This document shows, one piece after another, positions 17,842 through 27,530 of a DNA stretch of 64,000 nucleotides; the first letter of the stretch is position 1; the number at the start of each line of letters is the position of its first letter. The DNA comes from Allosphingosinicella deserti (GTDB lineage Bacteria; Pseudomonadota; Alphaproteobacteria; Sphingomonadales; Sphingomonadaceae). The stretch spans positions 372,001-436,000 of the forward strand of contig NZ_PXYI01000005.1 in the NCBI RefSeq assembly GCF_003012735.1. Reading direction: 5' to 3'. The notes beneath the pieces were generated by a model, which was not told the origin of the DNA, did no database searches, and worked only from the letters and a program-made list of their open reading frames with translations. Position numbers and translations under genes: made by a program.

Positions 17842-18393
17842 ATGAATTCAGTTGGTGCGGTTTCCACTTTCGATCGGCGCAAGCTCCTCCAGGGCGCCAT
17901 ATTGCTCGTCGGCGGAAGCCTCGCGGGCATGCCCGCCATGGCCTTCGCGCAGGACGCGGCCGAGGCTGCGGCGGAGCCTCCGTTCTTCACTCCGGCGCAG
18001 ACGGCGGTGCTCGCCGAATATGCCGACATCATGATTCCGCGCACCGATACGCCGGGCGCGAAGGATGCCGGCGTGCCCGAGAATTTCGACGCTTTGATGC
18101 GGCGTTGGGCCTCCGAGCAGCGCCGCGACGAATTCCGCGGCCTCGTCGAGGAAATCGGCGGTGCCGGCCTGTTGTCGCGGCCGGCGGCCGAGCGGCTCGC
18201 CTTCGTGCGCGGTTTCGACGCCGACAAGCTCAAGAAGGGCGATCCCGTCTACGGCCGGTTCAAGGAACTGCTGCTGACGCTTTATTATCTGTCGGAGGCC
18301 GGAGCGACCAAGGAGCTCCGCTACGAGCTGGTGCCCGGTAAGTGGGAGCCGGCAACGACGATCGGCACCGACACGCGCGCCTGGGCGGTGTGA
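17842..18393 (+). CDS. Small (subunit III-type) subunit of a membrane-linked dehydrogenase, Tat-exported
   Basis: This 183-residue protein of the gluconate 2-dehydrogenase subunit 3 family assists export and maturation of the partner GMC flavoprotein. A twin-arginine signal is visible (FDRRKLLQGAILLVGGS), then AFAQDA as a likely cleavage region. Family-like stretches are FTPAQTAVLAEYADIMIPRT and the C-terminal LLLTLYYLSEAGATKELRYE. The ATG at 17842 follows GGGAGAGG. It is first in the operon, 48 bases before the GMC gene. Because the GMC partner lacks its own signal, it may ride out through Tat with this subunit. Confidence 0.9.
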   Translation: MNSVGAVSTFDRRKLLQGAILLVGGSLAGMPAMAFAQDAAEAAAEPPFFTPAQTAVLAEYADIMIPRTDTPGAKDAGVPENFDALMRRWASEQRRDEFRGLVEEIGGAGLLSRPAAERLAFVRGFDADKLKKGDPVYGRFKELLLTLYYLSEAGATKELRYELVPGKWEPATTIGTDTRAWAV

Positions 18394-18441
18394 GCGGGCG
18401 CGGCGACATCAACGGAAAACCGGGTAGCGTGGAGAGGTAGA

Positions 18442-20124
18442 ATGTTCGATGCGATCGTCGTCGGCTCGGGAATGAGCGGCGGCTGGGCAGCCAAGGAGCT
18501 GACCGAGAGAGGCCTGAAGACGCTCGTTCTCGAGCGCGGCCGTCATGTCGAGCATGGCGCCGATTACACCGACTCGCTCTCGCCCTGGGAGCTCGACAAT
18601 TTCGGCATGGTGCCCGAGGAGGAGGCGGCCGAACATTATGCGGTCCAGAGCCAGTGCTACGCCTTCTCGACGGCGACCAAGCATTTCTGGGTGAAGGACA
18701 CCGATCACCCCTACACCACGGCAGAAGGCAAGCCCTTCATGTGGATTCGCGGCTATCATCTCGGCGGCCGCTCGATCATGTGGGCGCGCCAATCCTATCG
18801 GATGAGCCAGATCGATTTCGAATCGAACGCCAAGGACGGGCACGGTTCCGATTGGCCGATCCGCTATGACGACATGGCGCCCTGGTACGATCACGTCGAG
18901 AAGTTCGCCGGCATCTCGGGCGCGCGCGACGGGCTGGAGCAATTGCCCGACGGCGAGTTCCTGCCGCCGATGGCGTTCACCGACGCCGAAAAGGATTTCA
19001 AGGCCAAGCTCGAGCAGGCCTATCCGACCCGCAAGCTGATCATCGGCCGCTGCGCGCACCTTACCGAAGCGCAGCCGCAGCATGAAGAGCTCGGCCGCAT
19101 CGCCTGCCAATATCGTTCGCTGTGCGAGCGCGGCTGCTCTTACGGCTCCTATTTCTCGAGCCTCAGCGCGACGCTTCCGGCGGCCAAGAATACCGGCAAT
19201 CTGACCATCGTCACCGACGCGATCGTCGATTCGATCGTCTACGATCCGAAGACCGGCAAGGCGAGCGGCGTGCGGGTGATCGACGCCAACACCAAGGAAC
19301 GCCGCACCTACGAGGCCAAGGTGGTGTTCCTCTGCGCGTCGGCGATCGGCACCGCGCAGATCATGCTCAACTCGCAATCCGAAGCCTTCCCGAACGGCAT
19401 CGCCAATCGCTCGGATGCGGTCGGGCGGTATCTGATCGACCATCTCAGCGGCATGGGCGCGGGCGGCACCTATCGCGGCTTCGAGGCCCATTATCACCGC
19501 GGCCGCCGGCCCAACGGTTTCTACATCCCGCGCTACCGCAACGTCACGGAACCGGCCGAATTCGCCCGCGGTTACGGCTTCCAGGGCGGCGTTCTGCGCG
19601 ACAATTGGCGGCGCGGCGTCGGCCAGCCCGGCGTCGGCGCCGAGCTCAAGCAGAAGCTGCGTGCGCCCGGCCCGTGGCGGATCGGGCTCAGCGGCTTCGG
19701 CGAGATGCTGCCGCGCGCCGACAATCGCGTCACTCTCCACAAGACCCGCAAGGACAAATGGGGCATCCCGCTCGTCCACATCGATTGTTCGCTCGGCGAC
19801 AATGATCGCAAGATGATCGAGCAGGTCGGCAAGGACGCCAAGGAGATGCTGGAGATGGCGGGCTGCACCGACATCACCGTGCGCAAACATTATGGCGGCG
19901 CCGGCCTTGGCATCCACGAAATGGGCACCGCCCATATGGGCAAGGATCCGGCCAAGTCGGTGCTGAACAAGTACAATCAAACGCACGATGTGCCCAATCT
20001 GTTCGTTACCGACGGTGCCTGCATGGCATCCGGCGGCTGTCAGAATCCGTCGCTCACCTACATGGCGATGTCGGCGCGCGGCGCCCATCACGCCGCCCAG
20101 TTCCTCAAGGAAGGCAAGATCTGA
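18442..20124 (+). CDS. GMC-family FAD-dependent dehydrogenase (large subunit)
   Basis: This 560-residue glucose-methanol-choline oxidoreductase probably oxidises a sugar or sugar derivative in the periplasm. It has an N-terminal FAD-binding GSGMSGG motif (residues 9-15) and a cysteine-rich patch ([15 protein letters not shown], about 216-230). The C-terminal active-site stretches are [11 protein letters not shown] and [20 protein letters not shown], which supply the His/Asn catalytic pair. It resembles the gluconate 2-dehydrogenase large subunit and fungal-type glucoside 3-dehydrogenase relatives. No signal peptide is present; export with the Tat-tagged small subunit is inferred. A blue-copper protein follows in place of the usual cytochrome c. 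Confidence 0.92.
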   Translation: MFDAIVVGSGMSGGWAAKELTERGLKTLVLERGRHVEHGADYTDSLSPWELDNFGMVPEEEAAEHYAVQSQCYAFSTATKHFWVKDTDHPYTTAEGKPFMWIRGYHLGGRSIMWARQSYRMSQIDFESNAKDGHGSDWPIRYDDMAPWYDHVEKFAGISGARDGLEQLPDGEFLPPMAFTDAEKDFKAKLEQAYPTRKLIIGRCAHLTEAQPQHEELGRIACQYRSLCERGCSYGSYFSSLSATLPAAKNTGNLTIVTDAIVDSIVYDPKTGKASGVRVIDANTKERRTYEAKVVFLCASAIGTAQIMLNSQSEAFPNGIANRSDAVGRYLIDHLSGMGAGGTYRGFEAHYHRGRRPNGFYIPRYRNVTEPAEFARGYGFQGGVLRDNWRRGVGQPGVGAELKQKLRAPGPWRIGLSGFGEMLPRADNRVTLHKTRKDKWGIPLVHIDCSLGDNDRKMIEQVGKDAKEMLEMAGCTDITVRKHYGGAGLGIHEMGTAHMGKDPAKSVLNKYNQTHDVPNLFVTDGACMASGGCQNPSLTYMAMSARGAHHAAQFLKEGKI

Positions 20125-20192
20125 TGCGCGGCAGGCGCGGCCGCCATCCGGCCGTGCCTGCCCTGCAAATCCCAGCCAGGAGTTATTTGCGT

Positions 20193-20639
20193 ATGACGTT
20201 CAAAGTTGCCGCCGGCGCGCTGCTCGCCGCGCTTGCTCTCTGCGCCGCGCCGGCCGCCGCCAAGGAATGGCAGGTGAAGATGCTCAACAAGGGCAGCGAC
20301 GGCAAGCTGATGGTGTTCGAACCGGCCTTCCTCAAGGTCGCGCCCGGCGACACCGTGAAGTTCCTCGCTACCCAGAAGGGCCACAATGCCGAGACCGTCG
20401 CCGGCATGACCCCGGCCGGCGGCCCAGTCTTCAAGGGCAAGATCAACGAGGAAATCGTCGTCCGCTTCACCCAGCAGGGCGTCTACGGCTATAAGTGCCT
20501 GCCCCATGTCGGCATGGGCATGGTCGGCGTAGTCCAGGTCGGCAACGCCGCCAACAAGGCCGCCGCCACCGCCGCCGCCGCAAAGCTGCCCGGCATGGGC
20601 AAGAAGAACATGACCGCCCTGCTCGCCCAGGCGCGGTAA
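20193..20639 (+). CDS. Pseudoazurin-like blue copper electron carrier
   Basis: This 148-residue periplasmic cupredoxin has a signal peptide ending near AAPAAAKEW. Copper ligands are visible in the classic order H64 (KGHNAE), C102, H105 and M110 ([11 protein letters not shown]). A helical C-terminal extension ([18 protein letters not shown]) is typical of pseudoazurins. AGGAG lies 10 bases before the ATG. It is third in the operon, 68 bases after the GMC gene, and may accept electrons from the dehydrogenase; the gene order implies this but it is not proven. Confidence 0.9.
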   Translation: MTFKVAAGALLAALALCAAPAAAKEWQVKMLNKGSDGKLMVFEPAFLKVAPGDTVKFLATQKGHNAETVAGMTPAGGPVFKGKINEEIVVRFTQQGVYGYKCLPHVGMGMVGVVQVGNAANKAAATAAAAKLPGMGKKNMTALLAQAR

Positions 20640-20652
20640 GAGCCTGAGCAAC

Positions 20653-20675
20653 TCCCCTCCCGTACAGGGAGGGGA
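20653..20675 (+). terminator. Strong hairpin after the pseudoazurin gene
   Basis: TCCCCTCCC (20653-20661) pairs perfectly with GGGAGGGGA (20667-20675) around a 5-base loop, 14 bases after the stop. There is no U-tract, so it may act with Rho or as an mRNA 3-prime stabiliser. Similar C/G-rich palindromes are common between genes in sphingomonads, so a REP-type repeat is possible. Confidence 0.5.
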
Positions 20676-20810
20676 ATAGCGGAAGCAGCGTCCAATCACG
20701 GGCACCAGCCCGGGGCGACGCCGCGCCGTTCAAGGCGCGTTCACCGCAAAAGCATAGCTCTCCTGCCGCGCAGCCTCATGCGCGGCCATGCGAAAGGGAG
20801 AGAGCGTTCG

Positions 20811-21704
20811 ATGTGGCGACGATTGCGAACCTTGCTCCCGCTGCTGATGCTGGCCGGAGCGGCGCCTGCCTCGCCCGCCGAGCCGATCCGCTTCCGCTTC
20901 GCGCCGAACGCCCCGGTGCTGCTCGCCGAGGGACGGATCGGGGCTGAACGAAGGCGCGTCTCGGTGGTGATCGATACCGGGGCCACCGCCCATTTCCCGC
21001 TCTTCCTCAGTGCCGATCTCGCCGCGCGGCTGAAGCTTCGTCCGTCCAGCGAAGTCTTCCCATTCGACAGCACCGCGATCGGGCCGGAACGCCAATCCTA
21101 CCGCACTGCGCGGCTCGACCGGTTCGAGCTCGGGGCGGTGCGGCTCGACGATGTCGATGTCGCGATCGCGCCGCTCGTCGACCGCCTCGGCCAGGCGCTC
21201 CGTCGCCGGGTCGACGTCATCGTCGGCCAGCAATTCCTGGAGGGCCGCACCGTGTCGATCGACTATCGCGCGCGGCGGCTCGATCTCGACGCCGTGCCGC
21301 CGGCGGAGCCCGCAATCCCGTTCCGCTTCGCGCCGGCGAAAAAGCTGATGCTCGTCGAGGCGCGCGTGAACGGCGCCGGGCCGTTCGTGTTCGAGATCGA
21401 CACCGGGTCGAGCGGCACCGTGCTCTCGCCGCGCGCGGCCGAGCAGGCCCGTGTTGTCCGCCGCGGCGAGGGCCTCCAGCACGGCGCGGGCGGCACCATC
21501 AAGGTCGGCATCGGCAGCGGCGAGGTGGCCTTCGCCGGCGCCCGCCGGACCTTGCCCGGGATCGCAATCTCCGATGCGCTGACGGCGATCAGCACGGCGT
21601 CCGGCACCCGCATCGACGGCATCCTCGGAACGGATTTCTTCGCCGGCACCCGGCTGACCATCGCCTACCCTGATAGCCGCCTCTGGCTTTCCGAGCAGCG
21701 TTAG
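20811..21704 (+). CDS. Secreted retropepsin-like aspartic protease with two active-site motifs
   Basis: This 297-residue protein has a signal peptide (MWRRLRTLLPLLMLAGAAPA) and two tandem pepsin-like lobes. Each lobe has the catalytic Asp motif: VVIDTGATAHFP (about 53-64) and FEIDTGSSGTVLS (about 195-207). The single chain therefore resembles a fused dimer of bacterial retropepsins rather than one monomer. ILGTDFF near 268-274 completes the second lobe. AAGGGAGAGAG precedes the ATG at 20811. The substrate is unknown. No coupled neighbour is obvious. Confidence 0.8.
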   Translation: MWRRLRTLLPLLMLAGAAPASPAEPIRFRFAPNAPVLLAEGRIGAERRRVSVVIDTGATAHFPLFLSADLAARLKLRPSSEVFPFDSTAIGPERQSYRTARLDRFELGAVRLDDVDVAIAPLVDRLGQALRRRVDVIVGQQFLEGRTVSIDYRARRLDLDAVPPAEPAIPFRFAPAKKLMLVEARVNGAGPFVFEIDTGSSGTVLSPRAAEQARVVRRGEGLQHGAGGTIKVGIGSGEVAFAGARRTLPGIAISDALTAISTASGTRIDGILGTDFFAGTRLTIAYPDSRLWLSEQR

Positions 21705-21857
21705 GGCGCTTTCGAGCCCCACCGAAAGCTTCCATTGAAGCGCTGACGCACAGCAAATTAGGTATGCAATGAAAACGTAACCGCCGGGTCATTGCCGCGT
21801 CACGGCACCCCGCCACAGCCCCTGCATGGCCCGGATCAGGGTGACCAAGGGGGAATG

Positions 21858-24143
21858 ATGTTCCGTTCGATTGCTTGTGCTTCCGTTCTTCTCGCCGGCG
21901 TTTCGCACGTGCCGGCGCTCGCCGCCGAAGAGGTCGTCGCGGCCGACACGATTGCCGACGCTGACGCAGCGCCAGCCGGTGATTCCCAGGAAATCTTCGT
22001 AACCGCTCAGAAGATCGAGCAGCGCGCCGTCGACGTTCCGATCACCATCTCGGCAATCAGCGGCGCCCAGATGCGCGAGCTCGGGGTCTCCGATCTCGAC
22101 GAATTGTCGAACTACGTTCCCGGCCTCAACATCCAGGAGCAGAGCGCGAACAATCCCGGCATCGTCATCCGCGGCATCACCTCCGACAGCGGCTCGTCGC
22201 AGCAGGCGGCGCGGGTGACGCTCTACTATAACGGCGTCGACATCTCGCGCTCGCGCGGCGCCTATCAGGACGTCTACGACATCGAGCGGATCGAGGTGGT
22301 GAAGGGGCCGCAGGCGACCTTGTTCGGCACCGCCTCGACGATCGGCGCGATCAGCATCATCTCGGCCCGGCCTCGCCCCGGATTCTCGGGCGAGCTGACC
22401 GCCGGTCTCGGCAATCTCGACCAGCGCCTGCTGTCCGGCCATTTGAATGCCGGCAACGATGTCGTCGCCGGCCGCATCGCCTTCGCCTGGAAGAAGCGCG
22501 ACGGCTATGTCGAGAATCTGGATCCCGTGCAGGACGATCTGAACGGCCAGGACCAGCTCGGAGTGCGCGGCTCGCTCCGCTTCACGCCGTCGCCCGACGT
22601 CACCGCCGATCTAATCCTCACCTACGATCGGCAGCGCAATCCCGGCACCGCCTTCATCACCAACCGCGTGCCGCCGGCCTCGCAGACCGGCGTGTTCGGC
22701 CCGGCCTGGCTCGGCGGTTCGCCGCTGTCGAAGGAGGTGCTCGGCCTGTCGAAGCTCGGCCTTCACCGCGACGTCTACGACGCGAACTTCACCCTCGCCT
22801 GGGACTTCGCCGACGATTGGACGCTCACCACCGTCAACGGCTATCGCGAGTTCGACTCGCTCGAAGTGTTCGACGCCGACGGCACACGCGCCTGGTTCCT
22901 GGAATTCGCCGAAGACGCCAAGGGCCACCAGATCAACCACGAGACCCGCTTCGCCTACGACAATGGCGAGAGCTTCCGCACCTCTTTCGGCTGGAACTTC
23001 TTCCACGAGAAGAACTCGCAAACGGTACCCTTCTCGTCGGACCAACGCGTCTTCGCGGCGTGCGCGGCCCGGCCGGGTCCTCTATGTATCGCTCCCGACG
23101 GCAGTGTTCCGGCCGCTGCAGTCGGAGCGCCCATCCCCTATCGCTCCATCTATTCGAACCGGGGCGAGAACGACAGCTACTCGGTGTTCGCCGACGGCAC
23201 CTGGACGCCGACGCCGGCGCTCGAACTCACGGCTGGTGCCCGCGTGCTGATCGAGAAAAGACGATCCGGCTATGTCTCGGACGTACCGAACGCGCTCAAC
23301 GGGCGTCCGCTGATCGCCAATCAGGTCAGCACCCGCGGTGAATTGTACGAGGTCGAGGACAGCTTCTCGGCGTTGCTGCCGCGTTTCAACATCCTTTACC
23401 GGCTTTCGGATCGGGTGAACGCCTACGCCACCATCTCCAAGGGCCGACGCTCGCCGACCGTCCAGATCGCCGCCCGGTCGACCGCCGCCGGTCCGGTGCC
23501 GGCAATCACCAACATTCCCGAAGAGAATGTCTGGAATTACGAGGCGGGCCTCAAGGGCAGCGCCGGTATCGCGTCCGGATCGATCGGGGTGTTCTACCAG
23601 AAGTACGATAATTTCCAGGTCAACCGCACTCTGGACAACGGGACCACCGTGACGGAATCCGCCGGCACCGCGAGCAATCTCGGGGTCGAGGCGGAGCTGT
23701 CGCTGCGGCCGACTTCGTGGCTGCGGCTGTTCGCCAACGGCGCGTGGATCGACGGCGGCATCGACGACAAGGCGGCGAACGGCGTCTATGCCGGCGATCG
23801 CTTCCGTCTCCAGCCCAAGGTGCAGGCCTCCGGCGGCTTCACCATTGACGCGCCGCTCGGCGGTGACCTCAGGGTCTTCGCGACGCCGAGCGTCACCTAT
23901 CGCAGCCGCATCTATTTTGAAGTGCCGAACACGCCGGAGATCAGCCAGGAGGCAGTGACTCTGGTGAACGTGCGGGCAGGAATCTCCTTCGCCGATCGCT
24001 ACGAACTCGCCGCCTTCGCGCGCAACCTGCTCGACGAGGATTATCTGCTCGACGCCGGCAATACCGGCCGGGCCTTCGGCTTCCCCACCTTCATTCCAGC
24101 CGAGCCGCGCCTCTACGGCCTCCAGCTCACCGCCCGCTTCTGA
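21858..24143 (+). CDS. TonB-dependent outer-membrane receptor
   Basis: This 761-residue receptor imports a bound substrate through the outer membrane, driven by TonB-ExbBD. A signal peptide (about 1-22) precedes the plug domain, which contains EIFVTAQKIEQRAVDVPITI, GLNIQEQSANNPGIVIRGIT and IEVVKGPQATLFGTASTIGA. A beta-barrel with repeated aromatic-ended strands follows, finishing in the outer-membrane signature ending LTARF. Two ATGs overlap at 21855 and 21858, and the AAGGGGGA site favours the second. It lies 14 bases before a PhoD-type phosphatase gene and is probably co-transcribed, suggesting uptake of a phosphorylated or organophosphate compound; that is inference. Confidence 0.93.
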   Translation: MFRSIACASVLLAGVSHVPALAAEEVVAADTIADADAAPAGDSQEIFVTAQKIEQRAVDVPITISAISGAQMRELGVSDLDELSNYVPGLNIQEQSANNPGIVIRGITSDSGSSQQAARVTLYYNGVDISRSRGAYQDVYDIERIEVVKGPQATLFGTASTIGAISIISARPRPGFSGELTAGLGNLDQRLLSGHLNAGNDVVAGRIAFAWKKRDGYVENLDPVQDDLNGQDQLGVRGSLRFTPSPDVTADLILTYDRQRNPGTAFITNRVPPASQTGVFGPAWLGGSPLSKEVLGLSKLGLHRDVYDANFTLAWDFADDWTLTTVNGYREFDSLEVFDADGTRAWFLEFAEDAKGHQINHETRFAYDNGESFRTSFGWNFFHEKNSQTVPFSSDQRVFAACAARPGPLCIAPDGSVPAAAVGAPIPYRSIYSNRGENDSYSVFADGTWTPTPALELTAGARVLIEKRRSGYVSDVPNALNGRPLIANQVSTRGELYEVEDSFSALLPRFNILYRLSDRVNAYATISKGRRSPTVQIAARSTAAGPVPAITNIPEENVWNYEAGLKGSAGIASGSIGVFYQKYDNFQVNRTLDNGTTVTESAGTASNLGVEAELSLRPTSWLRLFANGAWIDGGIDDKAANGVYAGDRFRLQPKVQASGGFTIDAPLGGDLRVFATPSVTYRSRIYFEVPNTPEISQEAVTLVNVRAGISFADRYELAAFARNLLDEDYLLDAGNTGRAFGFPTFIPAEPRLYGLQLTARF

Positions 24144-24157
24144 TCGGAGAACGAGAC

Positions 24158-25783
24158 ATGACCCTCCACCTCGATCGCCGTCTGCTGCTCAAGGCGGGCG
24201 TCCTCGGCCTCGGCGCGCTGCCGCTGCCGGGCGCCGCCGCGATGCTCGCTGCCCGCGGCTTCACCCATGGCGTCGCCAGCGGGGAGCCGACCGCAAGCTC
24301 GGTCCTGCTCTGGACCCGCTTCGTCGCCGCCAACGACAGCAAGCTCCGCTGCGAGATCGCGACCGATGATCAGTTCACCTCGGTCGTCGGCGGCGGCGAG
24401 GTCCAGGCCCACGGCGAGCGCGATCATACCGCCAAGCTCGTCGTCGGCGGCCTCGCACCCGGCCGCTGGTACCATTACCGGTTCATCGCGCCGGACGGAT
24501 CGAAGAGCCCGGTCGGCCGCACCCGCACCTTGCCGCAGGGCGAGGTGTCCCGCTTCGGCATCGGTCTCTTCTCCTGCTCCAACCTCGGCTATGGCTGGTT
24601 CAACGCTTACGCGCACGCGGCGGGGCGGGACGATCTCGATCTGATCGTTCATGTCGGCGACTATCTCTACGAATATGGCGCCGGCACCTATCCGTCCGCC
24701 AAGGAGCTCGTGCCCGGCCGGCTGATCCAGCCCGATCACGAAATGGTCGCGCTCGCCGACTATCGCCTTCGCTACGCCGCCTATCGCGCCGATCCCGATC
24801 TTCAGCGCCTTCACCAGCGCTTCCCGATGATCGCCCAATGGGACGATCACGAGTTCACCAACGACGCCTGGAAGGACGGCGCCGAGAACCACCAGCCGGA
24901 GAGCGAGGGCGATTGGGCGGCGCGCAAGGCCGCAGCCGAGCGAGTCTATCGCGAATGGATGCCGATCGCCGACAAACGTTACGACCAGTTCGAGATCGGC
25001 AGTCTTGCCACCCTGTTCCGCCTGGAGACCAGGATCGAAGCGCGCGACAAGCAGCTCGATCTGGGTGCGGCGCTGGCCGGCCAGGCGGATCTCACCAAAA
25101 CCCTCAACGACTTCCGCGCCGGGCCCTGGAGCGATCCGAGCCGCACCCTGCTGGGCGCCACGCAGGAAAAGTGGCTCGGCGACGGCCTCGCGCGCTCGAC
25201 CCGTGCCGGCACGCGCTGGCAGATCCTCGCGCAGCAGGTGATCATGGGCAACCTCCGCTTCCCGCTTGAGGCGACCAATTGGGTGTCGCCGAATGCGCCG
25301 GAGAAAGCGCGCCAGCGCGCCCAGGCCGCGGTCGCGGCCTCGCGCGCCGGCCTGCCGTTCAACCTCGACGCCTGGGACGGCTATCCCGCCGCACGCGGTC
25401 GCCTGATCCGCCAGGCGCAGGAGAGCGATGCCAATCTCGTCGTCCTCGCCGGCGACAGCCACAACGCCTGGGCCAACAATCTCTCCGACGGCGCCAGCAA
25501 GGTCGGCGTGGAATTTGCCGGCCACAGCGTCACCTCGCCCGGCTTCGAGGCCTATGCGCCCCAAGTGCCGGCGGCGACGATCGCCGCCGGGCTGCGCGCG
25601 GCCAATCCCGGCCTCGCCTTCACCGACACCAGCCGCCGCGGCTACGTCTCGCTGGAACTGACCCCTGATCAGGTCACCGGCGCCTTCCACTTCCTTTCGG
25701 GAATCAAGGAACGGGCCACGACCCTGGCGGAGACCAGGCGGTTCTCGGTCCAGCACGGGGCGCGGGTGCTGCAGGGGGCCTGA
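24158..25783 (+). CDS. PhoD-family alkaline phosphatase/phosphodiesterase
   Basis: This 541-residue exported metallophosphatase has a Tat-like signal (LDRRLLLKAGVLGLGALP) and an N-terminal beta-sandwich with HGVASGEPTASSVLLWTR. Metal-site motifs are IVHVGDYLYEYGAG near 161-174, QWDDHEFTNDAW near 227-238 and VVLAGDSHNAWANNL near 427-441. These match PhoD, which uses iron and calcium to release phosphate from esters. A GGAGAACGAGAC ribosome site precedes the ATG. It is paired with the TonB receptor upstream and ends at a palindrome-rich convergent gap. Confidence 0.92.
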   Translation: MTLHLDRRLLLKAGVLGLGALPLPGAAAMLAARGFTHGVASGEPTASSVLLWTRFVAANDSKLRCEIATDDQFTSVVGGGEVQAHGERDHTAKLVVGGLAPGRWYHYRFIAPDGSKSPVGRTRTLPQGEVSRFGIGLFSCSNLGYGWFNAYAHAAGRDDLDLIVHVGDYLYEYGAGTYPSAKELVPGRLIQPDHEMVALADYRLRYAAYRADPDLQRLHQRFPMIAQWDDHEFTNDAWKDGAENHQPESEGDWAARKAAAERVYREWMPIADKRYDQFEIGSLATLFRLETRIEARDKQLDLGAALAGQADLTKTLNDFRAGPWSDPSRTLLGATQEKWLGDGLARSTRAGTRWQILAQQVIMGNLRFPLEATNWVSPNAPEKARQRAQAAVAASRAGLPFNLDAWDGYPAARGRLIRQAQESDANLVVLAGDSHNAWANNLSDGASKVGVEFAGHSVTSPGFEAYAPQVPAATIAAGLRAANPGLAFTDTSRRGYVSLELTPDQVTGAFHFLSGIKERATTLAETRRFSVQHGARVLQGA

Positions 25784-25807
25784 CCCAGCTTCCGCGAGAA
25801 TGAGCTA

Positions 25808-26072
25808 CCGTTCGCGCTGAGGCCCTCGACGCCCTCGTTTCTTTATCCCGCTTGCGAGAAAGGAAGGGGAGGACTTCGACGGGCTCAGTCCGAACGGAGG
25901 AGGCGGTAATGGGGGCAGCCCGAACGATCGCCCTCGCTCCTCCAACCACCGTTCGGGCTGAGCCTGTCGAAGCCCTCTCCTTCTTCATCCTGTTTGTGAA
26001 GAAGGAAGGGAGGACTTCGACAATGATGGGGCGCCCATCGCTTGGTCCCGGGGGACCAAGCAGCCCCATCAT
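25808..26072. repeat. Cluster of REP-like palindromes between convergent genes
   Basis: No gene lies in this convergent gap. Copy A (25808-25897) is a long imperfect hairpin: CCGTTCGCGCTGAGGCCCTC at its left matches the reverse complement of the right arm ending CTCAGTCCGAACGG at 25897. Copy B (25942 to about 26022) repeats the left arm as CCGTTCGGGCTGAGCCTGTC and the middle, but its right arm stops at GACTTCGAC. Directly after it, 26023-26072 forms a nested palindrome: ATGATGGGGC pairs with GCCCCATCAT, and CTTGGTCCC with GGGACCAAG. Such elements are dispersed in sphingomonads and may also block transcription from both sides. Confidence 0.75.
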
Positions 26073-26115
26073 CAGGCCGAACGGAGTTTACCTAATGGCA
26101 TTAGGCCGGCGCCCC

Positions 26116-27450
26116 TCACGCCGTCCGAACCACCTCGAGAAAGTCGCCGAGCCGGCGCCCGACCCGTTGACCCTGGTCGGACAGGCCGGCGGCGATCTCC
26201 TGCATCGATCCCGCGGCGTCGGCGGCCGCGCCGGCGCTGGCGTTGATTCGCGCCGCATTGCGCTCGATCTCCTCGGTCGCCTTGCCGGCCTCCTCGAGGT
26301 TGCGGGCGATGTCCTGGGTAGCAAGCCGCTGTTCCTGCATCGCTTCGTGAAGCGATGCGGAGACCGCTTCGGCGGCGTGGATTACCGCCTCGATCCCGCT
26401 CTGCCCTTCGGCGACATCTCCGATCGCAGTGCCGATCTGCTGCACCCGATCCTTGATCGCCGCCGCTGCGGTGCGGGTCTGGGCGGCCAGCGCCTTGACC
26501 TCGCCGGCGACGATGGTGAAGCCGCGGCCGGCCTCGCCGGCGCGTGCCGCCTCGATGCTGGCATTGATCGCCAGCATCCGAGTCCGCCGTGCGATGTCGT
26601 CGATCAGCTCGGTCACGCCGACAATCTCTTCGGCGGAGCCAGCGAGTTTGTGCATCCTGTCGCGGCCTTGCGCTGCCAGTGCGACCGCGTCCCGCGCCGC
26701 GGCGCTGGCCGCGCCGGACCGCGCTTCGACCCGGTGCAGGCTGCCGGCCAGCGCGTGGGCGCGGCGGGCAATCTCGTCCATGTTGGCGGCGGCCTGGGTG
26801 GAGGCGCCGGCGACACCCGCCGACGCCTCGCGGCTCGCCGACGCGCGCACGATCATTCGCTCGGCAGCCTCGCCGAGGGATCCGGAAAGACCGGAGAGAT
26901 CCGTGCCGAGCCGGGTCGCATCGGCTTCGAAGGCGGCGCTTGCCTGCTCGATCCGCTCGGCGCGGCGCGCCCGCTGCAGCGCCGCCTCCACCTGGCGCGC
27001 GGCAGCGAGGCGGAGCAAGGCCTCGTCGGTGACGATCCCCAGGAACCGGCCGCCGCGCGTCACCAGCACGCCTTCGACCCGGGCGGCGTGGCGCGCATGG
27101 ACCTGGAGGAGAGCGTCGAGCGGCGCGTCGGCCTCGATCGTCGGGCAGGGGCGGACATGCGCTCCGAGCGCCCCGCCGAAGCTCGGATTCTTGAGCAAGG
27201 CGTAGCCGTAAGGGTTGAACAAGATGGTCCGCATCTCGCGCTCGAAGATCGCGCCGACGGGACGGCCCTCATCGTCGAGCACGGCCACCAGGCGAAGGTC
27301 GGGCGCCGTCCGGAACCGCTCGACCGCGTCGATCAGCGGCGCCGAAGCCGCAATCGATCCGCGCTGCGAGATCAGCCCGGCGATCGTCGGCTCGGCCGCT
27401 TCCATGCTCTCATTGTTGCGACGATTGATCGGCACGACGTTGGCGGTCAC
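26116..27450 (-). CDS. Soluble methyl-accepting chemotaxis-type protein with CBS pair
   Basis: This 444-residue signalling protein has no membrane helix. The N-terminal part (about 20-155) looks like a CBS-domain pair ([20 protein letters not shown] and [20 protein letters not shown]). The C-terminal coiled coil carries the MCP hairpin core [20 protein letters not shown] followed by [16 protein letters not shown], which contacts CheA/CheW. CBS pairs often bind adenine nucleotides, so an energy or nucleotide sensor is plausible but inferred. The GTG at 27450 follows AAGGAG at 7 bases. No che genes are in the window. Confidence 0.85.
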   Translation of the reverse strand: MTANVVPINRRNNESMEAAEPTIAGLISQRGSIAASAPLIDAVERFRTAPDLRLVAVLDDEGRPVGAIFEREMRTILFNPYGYALLKNPSFGGALGAHVRPCPTIEADAPLDALLQVHARHAARVEGVLVTRGGRFLGIVTDEALLRLAAARQVEAALQRARRAERIEQASAAFEADATRLGTDLSGLSGSLGEAAERMIVRASASREASAGVAGASTQAAANMDEIARRAHALAGSLHRVEARSGAASAAARDAVALAAQGRDRMHKLAGSAEEIVGVTELIDDIARRTRMLAINASIEAARAGEAGRGFTIVAGEVKALAAQTRTAAAAIKDRVQQIGTAIGDVAEGQSGIEAVIHAAEAVSASLHEAMQEQRLATQDIARNLEEAGKATEEIERNAARINASAGAAADAAGSMQEIAAGLSDQGQRVGRRLGDFLEVVRTA

Positions 27451-27530
27451 CGGCTGCTCCTTCGCAGCCGCAGCTAGCCTCGCCTGGTAAAGGCGCCGTT
27501 AGGATTTGGTGACACTCGCGTGACAGTGAC

